Assembly: GCF_019734885.1 (NCBI RefSeq)
Contig: NZ_JAAXCM010000017.1
Coordinates: 1 to 38,548, forward strand
Direction: 5' to 3'
Source: Pseudocoprococcus catus
Lineage (GTDB): Bacteria; Bacillota; Clostridia; Lachnospirales; Lachnospiraceae
Length of the DNA: 38,548 bases
Shown here one piece after another: positions 23,544 to 33,102 of this stretch (position 1 is its first letter; every line of letters starts with the position of its first letter). The notes beneath the pieces are model-generated. The model worked only from the letters and a program-made list of their open reading frames with translations. It was not told where the DNA came from and did not search any database. Made by a program: the position numbers and the translations under genes.

Positions 23544-25319
23544 ATGGCTGATCAGGAAAAAAAATTATCTGTCGCCCAGATGCGGGAGATTTTAAAAGCG
23601 AAGGGTGTGAAGAATACATCTGTGATGCGTAAAGCAGAATTGCAGGAACAGATGGCAGCCCTTGGTTTATTGGAGAATAAGGAAGAAAAGTCAGAGGAAG
23701 TACAGGAAAAACAGGACAATGTGACGTCTCAACCGGAAAATACCAATGCGGAAAGCAGAAAACCATATGTTTTTCGAAACAGGACACCGAGAGCAGAACG
23801 CCCGGAGCGCAATAACCGGCAGGAACGAAATGAACGCCAGAATCAGTCTGAGAGAAGTGAATATGCGGAACGTTCAGAAAAAGGTGAGCGTCAGGAGTAT
23901 TATGAGCGCAGACGTCAGGACAGCACCGGGACGAACAATGGCGGTAATGGTTATAATAACAGAAGGAATACTTACAGCCAGAGAAGCGAAAGTAATCAGC
24001 GCGGCGAGAATAGTTACCAGAGAAGCGAAAATAATCAGCGCGGTGAGAATAATTATCAGAGAAGCGAGAATTATCAGCGCGGTGAGAATAATTATCAGAG
24101 AAGCGAGAATTATCAGCGTGCTGAGAATTACCAATACGGAGGAAATGGCCAGTCTGAGGAAGAAATGGAGATCCCGGGCTATGGCCAGTTAGACAGCGGT
24201 ATGATGGCCAACGGTATCCTGGAAGTCATTCCGGAAGGCTTTGGCTTTATTCGATGTGAAAACTATATGCCGGGAACGAATGATGTGTATGTGTCACCGG
24301 CGCAGATCCGCAGATTCAATCTCAGGACCGGTGATATTGTCTGCGGCAATATCAAGGTAAAGACAGAGAAAGAGAAGTTTTCAGCACTTCTTTATATAAG
24401 ATCGGTTAATGGCATGCCGCCTTATGAAGCACAGAAGCGCGGCAAATTCGAAGATATGACGCCGATTTTCCCGGATCACAGGATTAACCTTGAGACACCG
24501 AATGCACCGGTTTCCATGCGTATTATGAACCTGGTTTCACCCATCGGTCTTGGACAGCGAGGAATGATCGTATCGCCGCCGAAGACAGGTAAGACAACCC
24601 TTTTAAAGCAGGTAGCTAAGGCAATCAATACGAATTATCCGGATATGCAGATGATCATTCTTCTTATTGATGAACGTCCGGAGGAAGTGACGGATATCAA
24701 AGAGTATATTGAAGGCAGGAATGTGGATGTGATCTATTCTACATTTGATGAGACACCGGAGCATCATAAACGTGTTTCAGAGATGGTTTTAGAGCGGGCG
24801 AAACGTTTAGTTGAACATAAGAAGAATGTTGTGATCCTGCTGGACAGTATTACACGTCTGGCCAGGGCTTATAACCTGACAGTGCCGCCAAGCGGCCGTA
24901 CTCTTTCCGGCGGTCTGGATCCGGCTGCACTGCATATGCCGAAGAAATTCTTCGGTGCTGCAAGAAATATGCGTGAGGGCGGCAGTCTTACAGTCCTTGC
25001 TACAGCCCTTGTGGAGACAGGCAGCAAGATGGATGATGTTGTCTTTGAAGAATTCAAAGGAACAGGCAACATGGAACTTGTTCTGGATAGAAAGCTTTCC
25101 GAGAAACGTATCTTTCCGGCGATTAATATTCCTCGTTCAGGAACCAGAAGAGAAGAACTTTTGCTGGACAAAGAAGAACTGGAAGCTATGTATATCATGA
25201 GAAAGGCATTAAATAGTATGAAGTCGGAGGAAGCACTGGAACAGATCCTTGATATGTTTACTCATACAAAGGACAATGCGGAATTTGTCAATATGATCCG
25301 GCATACGAAAATGTGGTAA
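23544..25319 (+). CDS. rho: Transcription termination factor Rho with a long disordered insertion
   Basis: Hexameric RNA helicase that ends transcription. The 591-aa protein starts MADQEKKLSVAQMREILKAK (Rho_N, about 1-50). A long Glu/Arg/Asn/Gln-rich, low-complexity insertion follows (about 50-205), holding four 13-residue repeats. Then come the cold-shock-type RNA-binding domain (EGFGFIRCENYMPGTNDVYV, then SPAQIRRFNLRTGD), Walker A SPPKTGKTT, Walker B in VVILLDSITRLARAY, and the GGLDPAALHMPKKFFGAARN region near the Q/R loops. E. coli Rho has 419 aa, so the insertion adds about 150. AAGGAGG lies 5 nt before ATG 23544. rpmE follows with its own promoter. Confidence 0.96.
   Translation: MADQEKKLSVAQMREILKAKGVKNTSVMRKAELQEQMAALGLLENKEEKSEEVQEKQDNVTSQPENTNAESRKPYVFRNRTPRAERPERNNRQERNERQNQSERSEYAERSEKGERQEYYERRRQDSTGTNNGGNGYNNRRNTYSQRSESNQRGENSYQRSENNQRGENNYQRSENYQRGENNYQRSENYQRAENYQYGGNGQSEEEMEIPGYGQLDSGMMANGILEVIPEGFGFIRCENYMPGTNDVYVSPAQIRRFNLRTGDIVCGNIKVKTEKEKFSALLYIRSVNGMPPYEAQKRGKFEDMTPIFPDHRINLETPNAPVSMRIMNLVSPIGLGQRGMIVSPPKTGKTTLLKQVAKAINTNYPDMQMIILLIDERPEEVTDIKEYIEGRNVDVIYSTFDETPEHHKRVSEMVLERAKRLVEHKKNVVILLDSITRLARAYNLTVPPSGRTLSGGLDPAALHMPKKFFGAARNMREGGSLTVLATALVETGSKMDDVVFEEFKGTGNMELVLDRKLSEKRIFPAINIPRSGTRREELLLDKEELEAMYIMRKALNSMKSEEALEQILDMFTHTKDNAEFVNMIRHTKMW
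23982..24137 (+). repeat. Four tandem 39-bp repeats inside rho
   Basis: Four in-frame units start at 23982, 24021, 24060 and 24099. The first three read AGAAGCGA..AATCAGCGCGG-type DNA encoding RSENNQRGENNYQ-like 13-mers; the last ends in RAENYQY. Differences are mostly single bases, so the units arose by recent duplication and copy number may vary between strains. Confidence 0.9.
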
Positions 25320-25413
25320 AGCTGGAAAGCCTGCATCAATGATAAAACGAGAGACATGTCTTTTGGCTGCAAATTATTTTGTAAAATATCATTTGCAAAA
25401 TGTAAAAATATAC

Positions 25414-25442
25414 TTGCATACTGTGAAAAAATGTGATAGAAT
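25414..25442 (+). promoter_or_regulatory. Promoter of rpmE
   Basis: TTGCAT (25414-25419) and TAGAAT (25437-25442) are separated by 17 nt. They lie about 110 nt before the rpmE start codon. Confidence 0.75.
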
Positions 25443-25449
25443 TAAAAAG

Positions 25450-25552
25450 CTGTTTTATAATGACAGATATGGGCAGAGAAGCCCGATTTGAGATAACTCA
25501 AGTGATTATTCCTGGTTGGCAATCAGGAAAGAATATTAGTGAGGTGAATAAG
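25450..25552 (+). promoter_or_regulatory. rpmE 5' leader, possible L31 autoregulatory structure
   Basis: The 110-nt leader contains two small hairpins, GGGC-agagaa-GCCC (25471-25484) and CCTG...CAGG (near 25511-25527), close to the ribosome binding site GAGGTG. Ribosomal protein L31 leaders are known in Firmicutes; I could not compare with their consensus, so this is a suggestion. Confidence 0.35.
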
Positions 25553-25759
25553 ATGAGAGAAGGAATCCATCCTAAGTATTATCAGGCAAAGGTAACATGC
25601 AACTGTGGTAACGAATTCGTAACAGGTTCCACAAAACCTGAAATCCACGTAGAAATCTGTTCTAAGTGTCATTCATTCTACACAGGCCAGCAGAAAGCTG
25701 CTTCTGCTCGCGGACGTATTGATAAGTTCAATCGTAAGTATGGCATCAAACAGGCATAA
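25553..25759 (+). CDS. rpmE: 50S ribosomal protein L31 (zinc-binding form)
   Basis: A 68-aa ribosomal protein of the large subunit. Cys16, Cys18, Cys36 and Cys39 (CNCG and CSKC) form the zinc ribbon of the C+ type, so this is not the zinc-free paralogue. The chain starts [23 protein letters not shown] 25553 is preferred over an upstream in-frame start at 25433, because L31 proteins begin this way and GAGGTG lies 6 nt upstream. It follows rho by 230 nt, has its own promoter and is closed by a large terminator. Confidence 0.96.
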   Translation: MREGIHPKYYQAKVTCNCGNEFVTGSTKPEIHVEICSKCHSFYTGQQKAASARGRIDKFNRKYGIKQA

Positions 25760-25772
25760 TTAGACGATAGAC

Positions 25773-25870
25773 GGGGCTGCCGCATCATTTCGACAGATCC
25801 TCTGCCATCCGGATTGTCCATATCGTGGAGATCGGTGCAGAGATCAGCAGATGCGACAGCCCTGTTTTTT
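25773..25870 (+). terminator. Large rho-independent terminator after rpmE
   Basis: GGGGCTGCCGCATC (25773-25786) pairs with GATGCGACAGCCCT (25850-25863). An inner stem GATC-CTCTGC / GCAGAG-ATC continues the helix. TTTTTT follows at 25865-25870. The hairpin is nearly 100 nt long. A second hairpin, ACGGAAAATA/TATTTTCCGT, follows at 25874-25896. Confidence 0.8.
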
Positions 25871-25948
25871 CATACGGAAAATACCTATTTTCCGTGGTAG
25901 CGGATGAAGCACGTAAGGAATGTTTCATTCCGCCCGTAGGAGGAGTAT

Positions 25949-26917
25949 ATGCGATATGCGACTATCGGCGGACAGGCCGTCATTGAAGGGGTCATGATGC
26001 GTAACGGCAATGACTATGCAGTGGCAGTCAGAAAGCCGGATCAGACAATAGAAGTCAAGAAGGATCAGTTTATCGGTCTCAATGCAAAGTGGCACATGAA
26101 GAAAGTGCCTATTATCAGAGGTGTACTGGCATTTATTGATTCACTGGTGCTGGGTATGTCCACGCTGACCTATTCAGCCAGCTTTTATGAGGATGAAGAG
26201 GAAACAGAGAAAGAGAAGGATAAGGATAAGGATGGCAAGTCCGATGCCGTATTTATGGGATTGACAGTGGCTTTATCCGTTGTGATCGCTGTTGTTTTAT
26301 TCATGCTGACACCGTTTTTTATTTCATCTTTGTTTGGTAAGGTGATCAAGAGTCCAATGACACTGGCAGTGATCGAAGGCCTGATCCGAATTGCGATTTT
26401 CTTTATTTATATTGTAGCTATTTCACAGATGAAAGATATACAGAGAGTTTTTATGTACCATGGTGCGGAACATAAGACCATTAACTGTATTGAGCATGGC
26501 GCTGAACTGACGCCGGAGAATGCGGCGAAGTATTCAAGACTGCATAAGAGATGCGGAACAAGTTTTCTGCTGATTGTTATGGTGGTCAGTATCATCTGTT
26601 TTATGTTTATCCGTGTGGATAACATGGCGCTGAAGATTGTGCTCCGCGTTATTCTTGTTCCGGTGATTGCAGGCGTTTCCTATGAGGTCATTCAGTGGGC
26701 AGGCAGAAGCGAGTCCTGTCTGGTAAACATTGTCAGCAAGCCGGGATTGATGCTGCAGAAGCTGACCACCCGTGAACCGGATCTGGAGATGCTGGAAGTT
26801 GCTATTGCTTCTATTGAAGCGATTTATGACTGGAGACAGTTCCAGGCCGAGAATGCAGCGGCTGATGCTTCGAGACAGCCAGGGACGGGATCGAAAGCAG
26901 GAGTGAGCCAGCCATGA
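25949..26917 (+). CDS. DUF1385 membrane protein
   Basis: A 322-aa conserved membrane protein of unknown function, found beside prmC and prfA in many Firmicutes. It starts YATIGGQAVIEGVMMRNGND, the family signature, has a charged Glu/Lys/Asp-rich loop (about residues 85-98) and hydrophobic segments near residues 105-130, 140-160, 205-225 and 230-250. The conserved YHGAEHKTINCIEHG and HKRCGTSFLL pieces hold His and Cys residues that may bind metal; this is inferred. GGAGG lies 6 nt before ATG 25949. The stop overlaps the prmC start (ATGA), which indicates translational coupling. Confidence 0.9.
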   Translation: MRYATIGGQAVIEGVMMRNGNDYAVAVRKPDQTIEVKKDQFIGLNAKWHMKKVPIIRGVLAFIDSLVLGMSTLTYSASFYEDEEETEKEKDKDKDGKSDAVFMGLTVALSVVIAVVLFMLTPFFISSLFGKVIKSPMTLAVIEGLIRIAIFFIYIVAISQMKDIQRVFMYHGAEHKTINCIEHGAELTPENAAKYSRLHKRCGTSFLLIVMVVSIICFMFIRVDNMALKIVLRVILVPVIAGVSYEVIQWAGRSESCLVNIVSKPGLMLQKLTTREPDLEMLEVAIASIEAIYDWRQFQAENAAADASRQPGTGSKAGVSQP

Positions 26918-27783
26918 TGCAGTGGAGTTATGATACCCTTTTGAAATGGGGAACCGATGAACTGACAGCACACAGTGTGGATAATGCATCCGTGGATGCA
27001 TGGTATCTGCTGGAACATATTTATGGTATCAGCCGTGTGGATTTTCTCATAAGAAGAAATGATCCTTTTGATGAAGTACAGATGAAGCAAAGTGCTGATT
27101 ATCAGGCTCTGATCCGTCGGAGAAGCGAAGGCTATCCGGTGCAGTATCTGACGGGAAGCACAGAATTCATGGGACTGCCGTTTTTTGTCAATGAGAGCGT
27201 ATTGATCCCCAGACAGGATACAGAAGTATTGGTGGAGACAGCTTTGGCCATGATGAAGCCGGAGTGCAGACTGTTAGATATGTGTACCGGTTCGGGATGC
27301 ATTCTTTTAAGTCTTGCAAAGCTGGGAACGGTGGCAGAAGGAATCGGTGTGGATATTTCAGAAGGTGCATTGAAGGTGGCTGAGAGAAACAGAGAGAATC
27401 TGGGATTGCCTCAGGTGAGACTTGTGCACAGTAATCTCTTTGAATCCGTTGAAGGCGTTTTTGATATGATTGTTTCTAATCCGCCTTATATTCCCACAGA
27501 GGATATTGAAGATCTCATGCGTGAGGTCAGAGATCATGAACCCCATCTGGCATTGGATGGCAGTAAAGATGGACTCCTTTTTTATAGAAAACTGGCAGAG
27601 GAATCGGGACGGTATCTTGTACCCGGCGGTTCACTGCTTTTTGAAATCGGTTATGATCAGGGAGGAGCTGTTTCACAGCTTCTTGATCAGGCAGGATTTA
27701 AAGATATACACGTGAAGAAAGATCTGGCAGGTCTGGACAGAGTTGTTTATGCAGTGAAAGCTGCAGAAGATGGAGGTAAATAA
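26914..27783 (+). CDS. prmC: Peptide chain release factor N5-glutamine methyltransferase
   Basis: It methylates the Gln of the GGQ motif of release factors RF1 and RF2. The 289-aa protein has an N-terminal helical domain with the [15 protein letters not shown] signature, the SAM-binding motif [11 protein letters not shown], and the catalytic SNPPYIP. It overlaps DUF1385 by 4 nt and is followed after 2 nt by prfA, its substrate gene. ATG codons at 26914 and 26917 are both possible; AGGAG lies about 11 nt upstream. Confidence 0.95.
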   Translation: MMQWSYDTLLKWGTDELTAHSVDNASVDAWYLLEHIYGISRVDFLIRRNDPFDEVQMKQSADYQALIRRRSEGYPVQYLTGSTEFMGLPFFVNESVLIPRQDTEVLVETALAMMKPECRLLDMCTGSGCILLSLAKLGTVAEGIGVDISEGALKVAERNRENLGLPQVRLVHSNLFESVEGVFDMIVSNPPYIPTEDIEDLMREVRDHEPHLALDGSKDGLLFYRKLAEESGRYLVPGGSLLFEIGYDQGGAVSQLLDQAGFKDIHVKKDLAGLDRVVYAVKAAEDGGK

Positions 27784-27785
27784 TA

Positions 27786-28859
27786 ATGTTTGATAGATTA
27801 GATGATATTTTAATCCGATATCAGCAGATCATGGAAGAGTTAAATGATCCGGACGTTGTCAATGATCAGAAGCATTTCCGTAAGCTGATGAAAGAGCAGA
27901 GTGATCTGCAGCCCCTTGTAGAAAAGTATACAGAATATAAGAATACAAAGCAGACAATTGATGACAGTCTTGAGATGCTTGAAGCTGAAGATGATGAAGA
28001 GATGAAGGAAATGCTCAAGGAAGAGCTTTCAGAAGCAAAGTCCAATATCACAAAGATCGAGCAGGAGCTGAAGGTCCTTCTGATCCCTAAGGATCCGATG
28101 GATGAGAAGAACGTTATCGTGGAGATCAGAGCCGGCGCAGGCGGTGACGAGGCAGCCCTTTTTGCTGCTGAGCTTTTCCGTATGTATTCCAAATATGCCG
28201 AATCCAAGCGCTGGAAGATTGAGATGATGGATGTCAGTGAGAATGGTATCGGCGGTTTCAAGGAGTGTGTTTTCATGGTCAGCGGCGATCATGTCTATTC
28301 ACGTATGAAGTTTGAATCCGGTGTGCATCGTGTACAGCGAGTGCCTGAAACAGAGTCCGGCGGCCGTATCCATACATCTACTGTAACAGTTGCCATCATG
28401 CCGGAAGCTGAGGAAGTGGATGTTGAGATTGATATGAACGATGTACGTATTGATGTTATGCGTGCCTCCGGTAACGGCGGTCAGTGTGTCAATACAACAG
28501 ACTCTGCGGTACGTCTGACCCATAATCCGACTGGTATCGTTATCTACAGCCAGACAGAGAAGTCACAGCTGCAGAACAAAGAGAAAGCTTTCCGCTTACT
28601 GCGTTCCAAGCTTCTCGAGATCGAGATCGAGAAGAAGCATGCAGAAGAAGCTGCTCTTCGTAAGAATCAGGTAGGTACAGGTGACAGATCCGAGAAGATC
28701 AGAACATACAACTTCCCACAGGGACGCTGTACAGAGCATCGTATCAAACTGACATTATACAGACTGGGCGATATTATGAATGGTGACCTGGATGAGATCA
28801 TTGACAGTCTGATCGCAGCAGACCAGGCTGCAAAACTGGCCAATATGGAAGAAGAATAA
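27786..28859 (+). CDS. prfA: Peptide chain release factor 1
   Basis: RF1 reads UAA and UAG stop codons and triggers peptide release. The 357-aa protein has the N-terminal coiled-coil-like domain with acidic residues (60-100), the stop-codon recognition tripeptide PET (187-189, the PxT class of RF1) in [14 protein letters not shown], and the catalytic GGQ (231-233) in [15 protein letters not shown] lies 9 nt before ATG 27786, within the end of prmC. It closes the operon DUF1385-prmC-prfA. Confidence 0.97.
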   Translation: MFDRLDDILIRYQQIMEELNDPDVVNDQKHFRKLMKEQSDLQPLVEKYTEYKNTKQTIDDSLEMLEAEDDEEMKEMLKEELSEAKSNITKIEQELKVLLIPKDPMDEKNVIVEIRAGAGGDEAALFAAELFRMYSKYAESKRWKIEMMDVSENGIGGFKECVFMVSGDHVYSRMKFESGVHRVQRVPETESGGRIHTSTVTVAIMPEAEEVDVEIDMNDVRIDVMRASGNGGQCVNTTDSAVRLTHNPTGIVIYSQTEKSQLQNKEKAFRLLRSKLLEIEIEKKHAEEAALRKNQVGTGDRSEKIRTYNFPQGRCTEHRIKLTLYRLGDIMNGDLDEIIDSLIAADQAAKLANMEEE

Positions 28860-28862
28860 GGG

Positions 28863-28891
28863 TTGACAGCAGATACAAAATGCGTTAAACT
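28863..28891 (+). promoter_or_regulatory. Promoter of the P-type ATPase transcript
   Basis: TTGACA (28863-28868) is followed after 17 nt by TAAACT (28886-28891). It starts immediately after the prfA stop codon and precedes the riboswitch-like leader. Confidence 0.75.
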
Positions 28892-28937
28892 GTTAGAAAC
28901 TTAGATAAATTACAACTGAATATTGATGGCATTGTGT

Positions 28938-29042
28938 CATCAAAGGGGAGTAGTTTTAATATATTATCAACAATCGCGGCTGTTTGCAAATTTGCAGAGC
29001 AGTCTGGTAATATATACCATGACGGGTACGAGACTTTTGATG
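28938..29042 (+). promoter_or_regulatory. yybP-ykoY (Mn2+) riboswitch aptamer
   Basis: The segment carries the hallmarks of this class: AAAGGGGAGTAG in the 5' part, a central stem region with GCAGTCTGGT, and ACGAGACTTTTG at the 3' side. P1 pairs CATCAAA (28938-28944) with TTTGATG (29036-29042). The class senses Mn2+ and usually controls Mn exporters, including P-type ATPases. The P1 3' strand overlaps the following terminator arm, so binding of metal should prevent termination. Confidence 0.85.
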
Positions 29043-29092
29043 TATGACGACAGATAGCTTCTGTTATCATACATTGAAAGTCTTTTTCTTTT
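29040..29092 (+). terminator. Riboswitch expression-platform terminator
   Basis: ATGTATGA (29040-29047) pairs with TCATACAT (29067-29074), with an inner ACAGA/TCTGT stem, followed by a T-rich tail at 29080-29092. The first bases are shared with P1 of the aptamer, so the two structures exclude each other. Confidence 0.75.
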
Positions 29093-29165
29093 ATATGGAT
29101 CTAAGTGTATGAAAATCAAAAATAAGGGAAGTTTGAAAGCAGGAAGTCTGAAAGGAGGAAGCAGG

Positions 29166-31769
29166 ATGAAAGAATGGTATCAGATGAATGAGGAAGAAGT
29201 CCTGAAAATGCTGGATGCCGACAAAAATGGCCTGAGCAGTGAGCGGGCGGAAGAACTGCTGAAAATGAATGGGGAGAATGTTCTTCAGGAATCAAAGAAG
29301 AAAAGTGCGCTGAGAGTGTTTGCGGAGCAGTTTGCTGATCTTCTGGTTATTATTCTTATTATTGCCGCCATTATTTCTATGGTTTCAGGCAATGTGGAAA
29401 GTACGATTGTTATATTTGCGGTTATTACGATGAATGCGATTCTTGGTACGGTGCAGCATGAAAAAGCGGAGAAATCGCTTGCAAGTCTGAAAACTTTATC
29501 GGCACCAACAGCCAAGGTGCTCAGAGGAGGAGTCAAAGGTGAGATCCCTTCTGCTCAGATTGTTAAAGGTGATATTTTGCTTCTTGAGGCGGGGGATCTG
29601 GTGACAGCGGACGGCAGAATCCTTGAGAGCTATTCTCTTCAGGTGAATGAGAGTTCGCTGACTGGGGAATCTACCAATGTTGAAAAGAAAGCAGTTGTTC
29701 TTGAGGGAGAACAGGCACTGGGAGATCGTATCAACATGGTCTATTCAGGAAGTCTTGTAACTGGAGGCCGTGCCGTTGTACTGGTGACGGCTACAGGTAT
29801 GGAGACAGAGATCGGCAAGATCGCGGCACTTATGAATGCCACCAAGGAGAAGAAAACACCGTTGCAGGTGAGTCTTGATAAATTTGGCAGCCAGCTGGCT
29901 ATTGTTATTATGATTATCAGTGCAGTTGTGTTTGCTTTAAGTCTGTACAGAAGGATGCCGGTGCTGAATGCATTGATGTTTGCAGTGGCTTTGGCGGTGG
30001 CTGCCATTCCTGAGGCTTTGAGTTCCATTGTCACCATCGTACAGGCCATGGGAACACAGAAGATGGCCAAAGAACATGCCATTATCAAAGATCTGAAAGC
30101 GGTGGAAAGTCTTGGATGTGTATCAGTTATCTGTTCAGATAAAACCGGAACACTGACCCAGAATAAGATGACGGTTCAGCAGGTTTATATTAATCATCAG
30201 ACAATGGGAGCTGATGCACTGGACCTGAAGCAGCAGTCTCATCGGTATCTGCTCTACGATGCGATTCTGACTAATGATTCTGCTATTGTGGAAGGCCAGA
30301 GTATCGGTGATCCGACGGAAGTGGCACTTCTGGAAATGGGAAGAAAAGCGGACATCAAAGAGGATATTCTGAAAGAGATGATGCCTCGTATGGAAGAGAT
30401 ACCATTTGATTCAGACAGAAAACTCATGAGCACAAAGTATCGCCTGCATGGTGTGCCGACCATTCTGGTTAAGGGCGCCTTGGATATTCTGCTGAAGCGA
30501 ACGGACAGAATCCGTATCGGGGATGAAGTCCGTCCAATTACTGAGCAGGATGTAAAGGAGATATTAGATAAAAATCAGGCTTTTTCGGAACAGGGTCTGA
30601 GAGTCCTGGCATTTGCCTATAAGGAGGCACAAGCCGACCAGCAGCTGACATTGGATGAGGAGGATCATCTGATTTTCATAGGTCTGGTATCTATGATTGA
30701 TCCGCCGAGAGAAGAGTCAAAGGAAGCAGTGGCCGAAGCAAAGAGGGCAGGCATCCGTCCGGTGATGATCACCGGTGATCACAAGATCACAGCCACAGCC
30801 ATTGCAGAGCAGATTGGTATATTCAGTGAAGGGGATATGGCTGTAACCGGTCAGGAGCTGGATGCCATGAGTGAAGAAGAACTGGATGATAAGATCGGCA
30901 AAATATCGGTTTATGCCCGTGTTTCACCTGAGAACAAAATCCGTATCGTGGATGCATGGCAGCGCAAAGGTGCAGTGACAGCCATGACCGGTGATGGTGT
31001 CAATGATGCCCCGGCTCTGAAAAAGGCAGATATCGGTGTGGCGATGGGTATTACAGGTACTGAAGTATCCAAGGATGCCGCATCCATGATCCTGACAGAT
31101 GATAATTTTGCCACCATCATCAAAGCCGTTGCCAATGGGCGAAATGTCTACCGCAATATTAAAAATGCGGTTCAGTTCCTGTTATCAGGCAATATGGCCG
31201 GAATCATGGCGGTATTGTATACATCCCTTGCGGCACTTCCGGTGCCATTTCAGCCGGTGCATCTGCTGTTTATCAATCTGCTGACGGATTCCCTGCCGGC
31301 CATTGCCATTGGTATGGAAAAGGCAGAAAAAGATCTGCTTTCAGAGCCGCCACGGGATCCGAAACAGGGAATACTGACAAAGGAGCTGATGACAGCCCTT
31401 TTCGTACAGGGCGGTCTGATTGCAGTCTGTACCATGATCGCTTTCCATATCGGTTTATCTACAGACAGTGCCACAGCTAGTTCTATGGCATTTGCTACGC
31501 TGACTCTGGCAAGACTGTTCCACGGATTCAACTGCAGAAGCAGACATTCGATTTTCAAAATCGGTCTGACATCCAATATTAACAGCATCGGTGCTTTCTT
31601 TGGCGGTGTGCTGCTGTTGGCACTGGTTATCTTTGTACCTGTGATGCGCACGCTTTTCTCAGTGTCACTTTTGAACGGTTACCAGATTGGAATGATTGCG
31701 ATGCTGGCCTTTATACCGACCGTTATCATTCAGCTGTATAAAGTGATGAAAGAACATGTTCATGCATAA
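29166..31769 (+). CDS. Cation-transporting P-type ATPase (P2A, Ca2+/Mn2+ type)
   Basis: An ATP-driven cation pump of the cytoplasmic membrane, 867 aa with about ten helices. It holds the actuator motif LTGES (near 165-169), the helix-4 metal site AAIPEAL, the phosphorylation motif CSDKTGTLTQNKM (Asp325) and the hinge TGDGVNDAPAL (near 609). The M4 motif and overall layout match bacterial Ca2+-ATPases such as Listeria LMCA1. The riboswitch upstream points to Mn2+ as substrate or signal. ATG 29166 is preferred, with GGAGG 7 nt upstream; an earlier in-frame ATG at 29109 would add 19 basic residues and lacks a site. The 3' end overlaps the convergent MBL gene by 10 nt. Confidence 0.93.
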   Translation: MKEWYQMNEEEVLKMLDADKNGLSSERAEELLKMNGENVLQESKKKSALRVFAEQFADLLVIILIIAAIISMVSGNVESTIVIFAVITMNAILGTVQHEKAEKSLASLKTLSAPTAKVLRGGVKGEIPSAQIVKGDILLLEAGDLVTADGRILESYSLQVNESSLTGESTNVEKKAVVLEGEQALGDRINMVYSGSLVTGGRAVVLVTATGMETEIGKIAALMNATKEKKTPLQVSLDKFGSQLAIVIMIISAVVFALSLYRRMPVLNALMFAVALAVAAIPEALSSIVTIVQAMGTQKMAKEHAIIKDLKAVESLGCVSVICSDKTGTLTQNKMTVQQVYINHQTMGADALDLKQQSHRYLLYDAILTNDSAIVEGQSIGDPTEVALLEMGRKADIKEDILKEMMPRMEEIPFDSDRKLMSTKYRLHGVPTILVKGALDILLKRTDRIRIGDEVRPITEQDVKEILDKNQAFSEQGLRVLAFAYKEAQADQQLTLDEEDHLIFIGLVSMIDPPREESKEAVAEAKRAGIRPVMITGDHKITATAIAEQIGIFSEGDMAVTGQELDAMSEEELDDKIGKISVYARVSPENKIRIVDAWQRKGAVTAMTGDGVNDAPALKKADIGVAMGITGTEVSKDAASMILTDDNFATIIKAVANGRNVYRNIKNAVQFLLSGNMAGIMAVLYTSLAALPVPFQPVHLLFINLLTDSLPAIAIGMEKAEKDLLSEPPRDPKQGILTKELMTALFVQGGLIAVCTMIAFHIGLSTDSATASSMAFATLTLARLFHGFNCRSRHSIFKIGLTSNINSIGAFFGGVLLLALVIFVPVMRTLFSVSLLNGYQIGMIAMLAFIPTVIIQLYKVMKEHVHA

Positions 31770-32869
31770 TGCGTAACGTGTTCACAAAAATCGTCATCAG
31801 AAAAACGCTGTGAATAAAAGAACAGATTAGAAGAATGGCAGAGAGCCCGATAACGGTTTTCTGCCGTTTCTTTTGCCGGGGTATTTTGAATAGTTGGCAT
31901 GTTCAGAGACAATGGTCTGGTGCTGCTTATGGCGCCTCTGTCTGAGAGCCATTTGATGTGCGCCAGTGTTTCACCCATGGCAAACCATTTCTGATTCGGT
32001 GAAAAATCCTCCCATGCACGGCCTCTGGCAGACCAGCTGATCCGGCCGGCAGTTTCGTAGGCAGTACAGTCGGGATGCTGGTCAATGGCGTCCAGGATTT
32101 CTTTTAAACGCGCATGATGGTGAAGGGTCAGGGCATGGATGCGATCTTGAATATCTCCGTGAAACTCTCTGTGTCCCGGAAATGTATGGGAAACCTTCAG
32201 GCATTTTATTTTCTGCAGGCTTTCCAGATAATCAGCCAGAGAAAAAGGAACATTTCGCCATACAGAGATATTCGGTGTGATATCAAAAAGGATATGGTCA
32301 CCGGAGAATAAAATTTCTTTTTCTTCTATATAAAGGCAGGTATGCCCCGGTGTGTGCCCCGGTGTATGGATACATCGGAGAGAAGCATCTCCCAGGGTGA
32401 GCACATCATTGTCCTGAACAGTTGTTGCAGGGAATGGATGCTGCGGAGAATAAAGACGGGCATGATTGCCCTTTTTCTGTTTCTCAATTTCTTCTATTGA
32501 AAAGCCTTCGCTGAGAAAAATCTGTTCCATGGCCTGCCATCCGCCGGAGGCAAGCTCCTGACAGAGATAATTATAATCAATGGCATTCATGAAAACAGGA
32601 ACGCCTCTGACCGTCAGTTCTTCTGTGAGGCCGCTGTGATCTCCGTGAAGATGGGTGAGAAAAAGCTTTGTATGGGCAAAATCCACTTGCAGCTCATCAA
32701 GTCCGTCAAAAAGTGCCTGCTTACATTCCGGGCGGTTAAAGCCGGTGTCAATGATCAATGTTTCGCCGTTGGAAACAAGAACATAACAGTTGAGATATTT
32801 CAATGGGTTGTCAGGGAGCGGGACATAAATCCTGTAAATATCCGGGGTGTGATAAAGTTGTTCGACCAT
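31760..32869 (-). CDS. MBL-fold metallo-hydrolase
   Basis: A 369-aa cytosolic protein with the metallo-beta-lactamase fold. The metal-binding motif THLHGDHSG is followed by the downstream ligands in HTPGHTPGHTCLYIEEKEI, then FSGDHILF, and His in FPGHREFH. About 90 C-terminal residues form a helical extension of the type seen in glyoxalase-II-like hydrolases of Firmicutes; the last 40 residues are basic and appear poorly conserved. Substrate unknown. AGGAGG lies 6 nt before ATG 32869. It is convergent with the P-type ATPase and overlaps its last codons. Confidence 0.9.
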   Translation of the reverse strand: MVEQLYHTPDIYRIYVPLPDNPLKYLNCYVLVSNGETLIIDTGFNRPECKQALFDGLDELQVDFAHTKLFLTHLHGDHSGLTEELTVRGVPVFMNAIDYNYLCQELASGGWQAMEQIFLSEGFSIEEIEKQKKGNHARLYSPQHPFPATTVQDNDVLTLGDASLRCIHTPGHTPGHTCLYIEEKEILFSGDHILFDITPNISVWRNVPFSLADYLESLQKIKCLKVSHTFPGHREFHGDIQDRIHALTLHHHARLKEILDAIDQHPDCTAYETAGRISWSARGRAWEDFSPNQKWFAMGETLAHIKWLSDRGAISSTRPLSLNMPTIQNTPAKETAENRYRALCHSSNLFFYSQRFSDDDFCEHVTHYA

Positions 32870-33102
32870 AAGTAACCTCCTTTTTTGATATACGCGTTGT
32901 GTGATTATGTGAAATACAGGTATTGGAATTGCCGCAATAGAGGCAGCGTCAATATAACCTGCAGCTGCGATTGGTTGTTGAGTTCAGAATTATAAGAATT
33001 ATATCATGGATTCAATGGAAAAAATAATTGATTTTTCAAATAAAAAGTCGAAAAATATGATACAATGTTTATTAAACATTAAGCAGATACGAGGTATTGA
33101 GT

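Noticed and set aside
23982-24137. Regular 39-bp repeats considered as a CRISPR array
   Set aside because: The units are contiguous without unique spacers, lie in frame inside rho and encode protein repeats.
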